Shown: positions 1-8,216 of the stretch, piece after piece
Position numbering within the stretch: the stretch's first letter is position 1
How the letters are laid out: the number at the start of each line of letters is the position of its first letter
NCBI GenBank assembly: GCA_022496205.1
Contig: WTXD01000293.1
Location: 1 to 13,240 of the forward strand
Direction: 5' to 3'
DNA from: Gloeopeniophorella convolvens
Taxonomy: Eukaryota > Basidiomycota > Agaricomycetes > Russulales
DNA length: 13,240 bases
Program-made: the position numbers and the translations under genes
Notes under the pieces: model-generated
Databases searched by the model: none
Seen by the model: the letters and a program-made list of their open reading frames with translations, nothing else
What the model was told of the DNA's origin: nothing

Positions 1-483
1 ATATATCTACCTCCCCTGCCAAATCAACCAGGGGTTTATTTGACAGCCCACGTACACCGCTTCCACCATACACTGGCAGGCAATATTGGCACCACGAGTG
101 GAAGAGTGGAACCATTCCCCCGTCTTCCTCAATGGTGCTCCCCCATACGGCGGAAGTGAAAGTGGGCGCTCGACGCACAACGTGGGGGGTATGAACCTCG
201 AAGCTTGACTATGAACAGGCTTGTGGAAGGCCGGGGTACACTGCGTGCCTGGCTACACGATTCGGGGCGTCGCTCTCACGGGCTGGACACCACACGAACC
301 GGTGCGCGGTATGATTTGGGATCTCGGGATTTGCATACAAACCTACACGATTTGACGATTTTCCTTCACCACTTCTCGCTTGTCACCTTACTGTAGCTAT
401 AGGTTGATGTGTTAGCATGCGCATGTTTTATTGATTATCATCGATCACATTTCGAATCACATGTAAGATACCGGTTTGTCACA

Positions 484-632
484 CACTGGACATCGACCCA
501 AAATTCTTGCCGGAAGTGACACAGAAGTGGCTACTTCTGTTGCAATTCAAGAACCTTTCTGGGACCCCCGATCGCAGGAAGTATCCCAAAAGCGTCACAG
601 TAATGCCGAATAAACCATGTACTTCTGGGACC
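484..632 (+). repeat. Left arm of imperfect inverted repeat pair
   Basis: The outer end reads CACTGGACATCGA followed by an A-rich run and ATTC, and it is matched in reverse complement at 2256 going inward. Further inside, both arms share ATTCAAG and an ACTTCTGG-ACCT block at the inner end (621-632 here). The arm has an 8-bp perfect hairpin (521-528 pairs with 533-540, loop GGCT) and an internal direct repeat TTCTGGGACC at 557-566 and 623-632. It is longer than the other arm (149 versus 100 bp), so the copies have diverged by indels. It may be the terminal repeat of a decayed DNA transposon or one of two inverted copies of a short dispersed element. I found no convincing target-site duplication. 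Confidence 0.5.
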
Positions 633-1350
633 TCTCTTCAATCGTGCGCCCCGGCCCGGTCCTTCGTGCCCTGGTGCGCTCACGCTTGCTTTCACTACCA
701 CATTCATAGCACGCACGTCGATACAGATATCGCAATTAGATTCCATAACATGTATATACATGCAGACACCTCTGTAAGTCCCCGAGACGTTCGAGACACG
801 ATAGAAAGGGCGGGGAATGGTTTGACATGGGGGCTGCGCGCGTCATCCCTCCCAGGTTTGAGGCGCCGCTCACCGAACGCAACAACAGCTGTCCGATGAC
901 GCGCGTGACTGCACACCAGTTCGGATCTACGCCTGCGTGGGACGGTGGTGGCGGCGCCGCGCAACGGCATGCAGGGTGGGGGTAGGGACGAGGCGGGCCC
1001 ACGGTTGTAGTTTTTGTCGGCGGAACCGTGCAGCGGAGGAGGCGGCAGTGACAGTTTCGCAGGATGCGTGTCTCTGCGCCACGTTACGGCTGCGTTATGC
1101 AGCAAAATCTGCTGCTCCGGCACGTTGGTGTTGTCGTGACACGGCGCGGGTCAGTGCGACGTGAGTTGCATGCGCATGTCTCGTCCCTCAAATTGTTCGC
1201 ATGGACGGAAATTACTGTCGATAATGTCTCCGATGAGCATTAGCCTGTACGTAGGCTTCCACTTACTCAAGTCTACCCAGGACCCGGTCAGCACCTCAAT
1301 CACTTTGGTAGGACAGCTGGTGGATCCCCATCTACCCTCATGCATAGCCG

Positions 1351-1478
1351 GAGAGAGACGATAGAGCTAGACCAGCAGCAAGAGAGAGGGAGCCACGAGC
1401 GAGAGCGGGAACATGAGAGCAAACGAGAGCACAAGCGAGAGTGGGCAAGAGAGAGAGAGAGCACAGGCGAGAGCAGAT
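1351..1478 (+). repeat. GA-rich low-complexity tract
   Basis: About 130 bases of irregular purine-rich repeats built from GAGA, GAGCGAGAG and AGAGAGAG units on the plus strand. It opens spurious Arg/Glu-rich frames on the plus strand and Ser/Leu-rich frames on the minus strand. I see no coding support. Confidence 0.7.
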
Positions 1479-2156
1479 ACATAGGGAGAATGCCATGATG
1501 GTGGTCAGAGAAGCGATGGTGCTGCAGGGCTCCTGCCTTCGTGTTGTCGCTGAAAAAAGATCAAGCTCTTTAAGGCGACGCGGAAAATCATTTTCACCTG
1601 GTCAGGAGAACCACGCAGGGTCTCCACGAGAGATACATACATATTAGGACGTTGCATCCCAAGTGTGACCAGCTCACCTTTGTCGAAGGCGCTGCTAGGT
1701 CCTCGCCATCTCCCATCGCGTCCTCGCCCCTCCATCGAAAATATCCAAATGTATGCGCCGTTGCTTCGGGGTGCTGAAGGAACATATTCTCTTGCATGTT
1801 TTCGTGTAGCGCGGGCACGCCTCCGTTGGCGGCGCTCATTCTCGTGGTACATTTTGCCTGCTTGTGTGCAGTTTCTTGTTCTAGATGCAACCGCGTGGTC
1901 CTCGGGAACTGCAACAGAGGTGGATTGAAGGACCTTCGCTCCTGGCGGTCACAGAGAATGAGGATGAGGTCGTACCTGGGCGGCATGGTGAGGATGCGAA
2001 GCGGACGTGACTCAGGGGCTAGAGCAAAGTTGCAAACCCGCGCGTGCGCGACTTAGCGAATTTCGTGGACTACGGCCCCTTCGGGCCTTGGGTTCCGGAG
2101 CTTACGTGATGTGCCTCCACACGTCGTCTGTATGTGCTGCAAAAGTACAACCGAAA

Positions 2157-2256
2157 GGTACCAGAAGTGTATTTGTAGAATTCCTAGCCTAAAACATGCT
2201 TGAATTCCAACACTTCCGTCGTACTTCCACCCCGAATTTTTGATCGATGTCCAGTG
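2157..2256 (-). repeat. Right arm of imperfect inverted repeat pair
   Basis: Reverse complement of the 484-632 arm with gaps. The outer 13 bases (2244-2256, TCGATGTCCAGTG on the plus strand) match the outer end of the left arm exactly; the inner GGTACCAGAAGTG block (2157-2169) matches the left arm's inner ACTTCTGGGACC. The two arms point inward and bracket about 1.5 kb with no recognisable transposase. Confidence 0.5.
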
Positions 2257-2395
2257 ACAGTAGTGTCTGATAATATGAAGTGTTCCGTCGGCGACGAATA
2301 GGGAGTGTGGGAGATTAGAACTCCGAAGGGATGAATGCGGCGGCGCTGGAGTCGCAGCTGTCCCGCTCATAGCAAGCCCAGCCCGCGTCTGGTCG

Positions 2396-5380
2396 ATGAG
2401 CTACTACCCAGAGCACGTCTACTTTCAGTCCGCGACCGCGGACGCCCACACAGAACCTCTCTCTCCAACCACAACCACCACAGATCTCCGGAAATGCTCC
2501 GTCAAAGGATGTGGAAAAGACCTCCCCCAGACTACAACTCAAGATGTGCGAGGTCTGCCGCGGCCGTCATCGCAAGTATGCAATCACCAAGCGCGCTAAG
2601 CGCAAGCTCGAGAAGGCCGCAATCGGGGCTCAGCGCATTGGCAATGAAGATGGCCGTGTCGTCACATGGATGCCCCCAGACCACCAAGTTTCTGTCGGTC
2701 CTATTCCTGAGGACTTAGAATCTGTCTCCGTGAGCACCACGCAGGTCCTCGGACTCGCATGCTTTCCTAACTGTCGCGCACTGTAGAATGTGCATGTCAG
2801 CCAGATTGATCCGCGTCTCTTCACCCAACATCGTCCGAACTTGCGGGCGCTCTAACATTGCCACCTCTCGACTCGTCCAGTGAGACACAGGACGCATATA
2901 TATCTACATCCAGCCCAGTCGAAGGGGCGAAACGACGCCGGCCGCAGGGCCTTCCACAGGGCAATCACGGTACTGCTCTGTTAAGGGGTGCCGTGCCGTG
3001 CTAGGAAGCGATTATCTGTTCAAGATGTGCGTCCCCTGCCGCGACCGTTACCGTGGCCTATGGAACAACGAAGCGCCTCAAATGGAAACGTGGGCGTGAA
3101 ATTGCAGCCAGGAGCTTGACCGCGTGCGTGCTGAGGTAAGACATCGCAGGGTTGAACAAGGCCTTCCGGTGAGTCATCTTGGGATTGCCCTGCTATTACA
3201 CCGTCGCTGACGCGCGGCGCGCAGCCATCGGCGAGCTTCAAGCTGATGAGCGTCGGAGAGTGGGAGAGAAGGGCTCTTGAAAACCATCCCTCGTCCGGCC
3301 ATTGCGCATTCTCGCCGATCTCCATGCTCCCCGTGCGCATGTGCACCGTTTCCCACTGCCATATCGTACTGCAGGGAACCTATCCTTATCGTCGTTGTGA
3401 ACGACACCGCTTGCAAAAACCCGGCACCACAGTAAACTCAAACGTGTGCGAGACAAGGAAGTGAAGTCTACACCTTTCCGACTGGAGGGCACCCAAGATG
3501 TTGAAGTAATAGAGACTAGGAGCAAGAAGGGCAAGAGAAGGTCGTTGAACCATTGTACACCCAATGAACCTCTTGATCTGGAGGCGCGTGAACTGAGAGC
3601 CCAGGAAACAGACTCATCTGAGGTTCGATCTACTTATCCACTATATTTTCTGCTCGCGCTGACCCATTTCTGTCCACTAAGCCTGACGATCTTCCCGACG
3701 AAAAATACAATTCCTCCTCCAGCTCGCGGGGCCCGTCGTTCGAATACTGTATGCTCCATCAGAGTTGCCAGAACGTACTCGACTATCGCTCACCATGGAA
3801 GATGTGCGAAGCTCATCGCGAGAAGGACCGCCTCAACAGAAGACGCAAGTCTGACGCGAGAAGGGTATATTCAGCGAGCCAGACGAACCCATAGCCGCAC
3901 CGAGTCGAGCAACCAGTCCGGCCGACGACCACATGGGCGTTACCGTCGACATCGAGCTCGGCGCTGAAACGCCTGACCTGGACTCAGATTTAATTGATCC
4001 AACGCCGGACGCAGCCACTCCCATACCTGACACTCAGATCATTTTCACGGACCCTTTATTGCCTCCAGGAGAGACGATCCCGGTCGTAGCGCCACCGCAG
4101 CAATCAGTGCAGGAGTTCTCCACCACCCTTCCCCAGGATACCATCCTCGTCTACGGCCAGCAGTACCGGAGTCTGCAGTTCTTTCCGAAGGTTCGACCAA
4201 TCCAACCTTGATTGGTGAGGGAGGCAGAATTCTGAACCAACACCCTAACACTGGGAACTCTACCTCACCTGAAGAACATGCCCCTCTGCAAAACGCAGCA
4301 CCCAAGCGCCCGCGACTTGATCTTCATGCTGATGCTTGGAGAAGCACCACGAGTTCTTCCCTTGCAAGCGGTCCCGCCTCCAGTCCACCAGATTCCACTG
4401 CTGGCTCTAGCGTCCGTTCAAGTGCCGCGACGATGGCCAGCACGCCTTCTAGCCCGGCCACATCAACTACGTCGACCGCACCAGCGCCGACGGTCTCCCC
4501 CGCTTCGAGCACGAGTCCATCACATATGCAACCACAGTTCCAAGTTCCCTATTATATGCCCCCTCCGTTCTCTCTTCCCTATACCCCTGGTCAGCCACCC
4601 TACTATGTTCCTTCCCCTTATCCACCGATGGCATACCCCTCAAGGCCACCGTACACATATGGTGCTGGCGCGCCTAGCCCTTTCCAAGGTTACCAATATG
4701 CGCCCCCTGCGCCTGGGCAGCTGTCGCCATACCCGCTGCGACCCTATGCGTATCCTGCATGGGCCCCGTATGCCAACGGGCCTGCCGAGGTAAACTGGTT
4801 CGATCCGAACGCGCAGGCAAACGTGCACACGCACACGCAGTATCAGAACAAAACCAGGGCCCCGCGCAAGCGGGCGCGAGCTACGGCTGGTGGCTCGATG
4901 ATGGGCCAAGAAGGCTTGCGCATTGTTATGGTTCAGCCAAAGGTCTCCACTAGCACAGCACCCCGTGCCGCCGCTTCTGTAGCTGCGCCGAGTCCGCCTC
5001 CGCCGGAAAAAACGCGACCCGTGGCACCAGCGGTTTCTCCATCTCAGGTGGAAGCAGCACTGTCTGAGGGAGCTGCAGGAACTTCGAACGCATCCGTCGG
5101 CTCGCACGCAGGGAGCCCCACCACATCACTAGAAGCTTTACAAACCGCTGCCACGGTGGGCCCTTCCATTCCCTCACTTGATGAGGTATCTGATATCTGT
5201 CTAATTCTGCAGCGTCCGTGCTCAGGTGATACGTGCCGCAAGCGACTGCAGACCAGCGCTCCGGGCTCGCTGTGTGAGCGCTGCAAGGTGCGCCTCAAGA
5301 AGCGGCAGGAGAAGATGAGGATGCGATTGAAGCTCGAGCCCAGGAGGGCGCGAGCACCTTCACGACGACCAGAGAGCTGA
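2396..5380 (+). CDS. Unrecognised protein with five Cys/His modules and Pro/Tyr-rich segment
   Basis: I do not recognise this family. The proposed exons are 2396-2729, 2787-3168, 3225-3622 and 3682-5380 (introns of 57, 56 and 59 nt, all phase 0), giving about 940 aa. Five modules share the pattern C-x4/5-C-x12-C-x2-C/H, with first cysteines near 2495, 2974, 3342, 3748 and 5219. Each is followed by a basic stretch such as ITKRAKRK, TTKRLKWKR, KLKRVRDK, NRRRK or KKRQEKMRMRLK. The spacing suggests small zinc-binding folds next to nucleic-acid-binding basic segments; that function is inference. About 4530-4790 encodes a Pro/Tyr-rich, probably disordered segment, preceded by Ser/Thr/Pro-rich sequence. 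ATG 2396 opens the frame that enters module 1. The reading needs nine one-base corrections between 2524 and 4207, nearly all missing bases in short runs; from 4208 to the stop it is a single clean frame. Confidence 0.7.
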
Positions 5381-5986
5381 GCACTTTCGCGGTCGCGTTA
5401 TCTGCAGTCAAGCTTCGATCTGGCGGTGGATCAGTGGACTTCAGTGTATCTTTGGCTCTCGTAGTTGTAGCCCGCTATTTTTGTTGTTATTGGCCTTCCT
5501 CGGCGTTCCTTATCGGAGCAATGAAACATCACCTTCGTCAATGTGTTTTCCCAAACGACTCAGGCTGGCACGCCGAGCCTAACGTCCCCGACGACTCAGA
5601 GTCCTCAGCTTCAGCAGCGTCGTTCGGTCGGGCAGGGATGGCGTGGGACGGAGCCGGGGCGATGGCGGCAACTCTAGGCCCCAGGGCAACTCGGTTCAGT
5701 GAGTCTCACAACACGGTTAACGCCACCGTCTCGAACAAGAAACCTCCTTATCTACATGACGGTGCATACATCCACGGAACGCCGCGTGATTCGTTTTGAT
5801 CACTGAACAGATAGAAGGGGCTCAGGCGCAACAGAGAGCCATTGAGATGCCCATGGGCCCTGGCTTATTCCATAGCAGCTTAAAAACTTCTAGCGGACAT
5901 GGCTCATATGACTCCACTGGTCGTGGAACCACTTCTGGGTCCGCTTCTCCTTCTCCCTCCTCGCTCTTCCCGTCCTCCCAGCAGCC
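5381..5986. other. Spacer: 3' end of Cys-module gene and permease promoter
   Basis: About 600 bases between two genes in the same orientation. It should hold the terminator of the upstream gene and the promoter and leader of the permease. A 121-codon open frame at 5434-5799 has no recognisable motif and I do not call it. A TTAAAAAC stretch near 5880 is a weak AT-rich candidate for a core promoter element. Confidence 0.5.
5942..5979 (+). promoter_or_regulatory. Pyrimidine-rich leader of the permease gene
   Basis: An almost uninterrupted C/T tract ends a few bases before the ATG at 5987. CT-rich blocks just upstream of start codons or transcription starts are common in filamentous fungi and support this start. 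The start context is AGCAGCC-ATG-G. Confidence 0.5.
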
Positions 5987-8115
5987 ATGGATGACCCCGA
6001 GAAAAATCGCCGCTCGCTGCAGAGCGCTGAGGAGAAGAAGGTGGTCGACGAGTCAGAGACCCGGAGCCTCGCTGGGCTGGAGATGCGCACGGTCGACGGG
6101 CTCCCGCTCTCGCGGCGTCTCTTGACATGGGGAGTCGAGCTGCGAGGTGCGTCGTGTGTCCGCCTTTGTCCGTGCGCAAGCAGCGTCTGAACTGTGGCAG
6201 GCATCCACCCCGTCGCGGTCGAGGATCGTACGGAGACGCAGTACAGCAAGATCTTCTTCATCTGGCTCTCTGCTAACACGAACATCCTGTCGTGCGTGCT
6301 GCGAGTAGTCCTACCCGTGCGTCGCTTGCTGATTGTGCTCCCGGTGCGGCCCCCCAGATTCTCCGCGGGCACGCTGGGCCCCGTCACCTTCGGACTTGGC
6401 CTGCGGGACTCGTGCCTGGTCATCCTATTCTTCAATCTTCTCTGCGCAATCCCGCCTGCGTATTTGTGAGTGTTGCATCCTTGTGATATTCGCATGTATG
6501 GAGGCCTAATTCGCACTAGCTCGACATGGGGTCCCCGACTCGGCATGCGCCAGATGTGCGCGTCCCGGTACACGTTCGGGTGGGCGTTCTGCGCTCGGAG
6601 ATATCACCCCGCGAAGCTGAAATTGGCATCTACAGATATTACGGCGTCATGGTTCCCAGCCTGTTGAGTCTCATGGGTGGTGTCGGCTTCTGTATTCTTA
6701 ACAGCATCCTGGGAGGGCAGTCGCTCGCAAGCGTTGGGAATTTCACTTGGACGTAAGTGCATCATATTGGAACCGTTTGTGGTCTCATATGTTTTCCTAG
6801 AGTTGGAATTGTCATCATTGCCGTGATCTCGCTCTTTGTTAGTCAACTGACTGCTAGGGATCTTTCGCCGCCTGATGATGTTCCTGGGTAGATCTCCTTC
6901 TGCGGGCTCAAGGTCCTGAGTTGGTGCGCTTCTTCTGTATCCTCCAACGTGGTCCGGTTTGTCCTGATAGAGAATCTGACAGGTACGAGCGACTAGCATG
7001 GATCCCAGTGGTCATCGTCTTCCTCGTTGCTACCGGGGTCGGTGGTAAACATCTTGTCGATACCCCTCCAATTGCACCTGCCACCGCGTCTCAGATCCTC
7101 ACATTCGGAGCGACCATTGCAGGGTTTACAATAACGTATTCGCCCTTCGGTTCGGATTATACCGCATACTTCCATCCCAAAGTCTCTGCGTGAGCCGTGT
7201 TCGTAAGGTCCTCAACCGGCCTCAGATCTAACTTATGTCGCTTCTATTCTAGGCGGAGGATATTCTTCTATTCGTATATGGGCTTTCTGATCCCGATAGT
7301 GAGAACCTTAGCCCCATTCTTTAGTCGCCTCACTGATCGCTGCCCACAGGTCACCCTACAATGCCTGGGGGCTGCAGTGGCGATTTCTGCGCCGTCGGTG
7401 CCCGAGTGGGACGCCGGCTATGCGGGCGGCAATGTCGGTGGGCTCGTCAACGCCATGCTGCACCCTACTGGCGGATTCGGCAAGTTCCTGATGGTGCTGC
7501 TCAGCCTGAGCGTGACCGCGAACATCGCCCCGACGATATACTCGATGTGCCTCGGCTGTCAGACATTCATTCCGCCGCTGGTTGTCGTGCCGAGATATGT
7601 CTTTTCCCTTCTGGCGACCGCATTGTAAGCAAGGTCGAGCATATTTGTCTCTTTGCTGCGTGGCTGACGGCGACGCAAAGGGTGATACCGCTTTCCATAG
7701 TGGGACAACACAAATTCTACACGACGCTTTCTAACTTCCTGGGTGTCATCGGTTACTGGGCAGGTACTGTGCACGCTCGCCACGTGTTCTCAACTCAACC
7801 ATGCTGACCTTGGATTCATCTGCAGGCGCCTACGTAGCCGCACTCCTCGTGGAGCACTTATACTTCCGCAAAGGCGACTTTGCCGAATACGACGTCCGGC
7901 ACTGGAATGTGCCATCAAAGCTCCCACTGGGCGCGGCTGCGCTCGGGGCGTCTGCCCTGAGCTTCGCAGTCGTAATCCCGTCGATGGATCAGGTGTGGTA
8001 CACCGGGCCCATTGCGCGCACCGCTGGTGACATTGGGTTCGAGGTCGCATTCGCGATCACGGCGGTGTTATACGTCCCACTCAGGACACTCGAAAAGCGG
8101 TATAGAGGTGTATGA
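5987..8115 (+). CDS. NCS1-family purine-cytosine permease (Fcy2/FcyB type)
   Basis: A membrane proton symporter of the nucleobase-cation-symport-1 family, expected to import cytosine and purines across the plasma membrane. Exons: 5987-6146, 6201-6291, 6358-6465, 6520-6579, 6636-6752, 6801-6837, 6892-6923, 6983-7189, 7253-7298, 7350-7624, 7681-7763, 7826-8115. All phases agree and the sum is 501 codons plus stop, the usual family length. Fcy-type marks: WGVELRGIHPV (about residues 48-58), SANTNILSFSAGTLGP and FGLGLRDS (77-102), GLKVLSWYERLAWIP (195-209) and YSPFGSDYTAYFHP (254-267), with many hydrophobic segments consistent with the family's 12 helices. The hydrophilic N-terminus is short. Introns are 48-66 nt with GT-AG ends; the tenth uses an AAG acceptor. 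No frame break is needed, unlike the neighbours. The exact substrate within cytosine, adenine, guanine and hypoxanthine cannot be read from sequence. Confidence 0.93.
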
Positions 8116-8216
8116 AGTTTATATGTTGGACGTACATGGATGTGTGCTCTCGATAAACATGTAGAATGGGATATATACGTTACACTATGGAGGCGAGTTG
8201 GGTCGGCCTGGTATGT
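8116..8216. other. Short convergent spacer
   Basis: Only 101 bases separate the stop of the permease (+) from the stop of the kelch gene (-), so the two 3' UTRs almost certainly overlap. A GATAAAC stretch lies near 8152, but I see no canonical AATAAA signal. Confidence 0.6.

Larger units (their letters stand above)
1..2395. other. Gene-poor 5' region, no supported gene
   Basis: I see no protein family, RNA gene or convincing exon chain here on either strand. Open frames are short and overlap one another. The region holds an imperfect inverted repeat pair (484-632 and 2157-2256), a GA-rich tract (1351-1478), a 14-bp perfect palindrome at 749-762 (CATGTATATACATG) and a GC hairpin at 2074-2087. 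The last few hundred bases presumably include the promoter of the gene starting at 2396, but I see no clear core promoter element. Because indels are common elsewhere in the window, a frame-broken gene here could be missed; the least unlikely coding stretch is on the minus strand at 1505-1852. Confidence 0.5.

Noticed and set aside
415..1179. 12-bp direct repeat GCATGCGCATGT at 415-426 and 1168-1179
   Set aside because: The flanks do not match at all, and the alternating purine-pyrimidine word is simple enough to recur by chance.
2074..2087. GGCCC-CTTC-GGGCC hairpin as a transcription terminator
   Set aside because: Hairpin terminators are not expected for fungal nuclear genes and no gene ends here; a five-pair GC stem can arise by chance.
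2396..4207. Calling the Cys-module gene a pseudogene because of its frame breaks
   Set aside because: Module ligands, spacings and introns are preserved across every break, the breaks sit in short base runs, and the same pattern hits two unrelated genes in the window.
3933..4211. A separate 92-aa acidic gene
   Set aside because: It is the middle of exon 3682-5380; it joins the preceding frame at the G run 3863-3865 and the following one at the CC 4206-4207.
4797..4806. tRNA B-box-like GGTTCGATCC
   Set aside because: It lies within a clean coding exon and I see no A box or cloverleaf around it.
5434..5799. 121-aa open frame with a hydrophobic start
   Set aside because: No recognisable domain, no intron signals, and it fills the spacer expected for a terminator and promoter; likely chance in GC-rich DNA.
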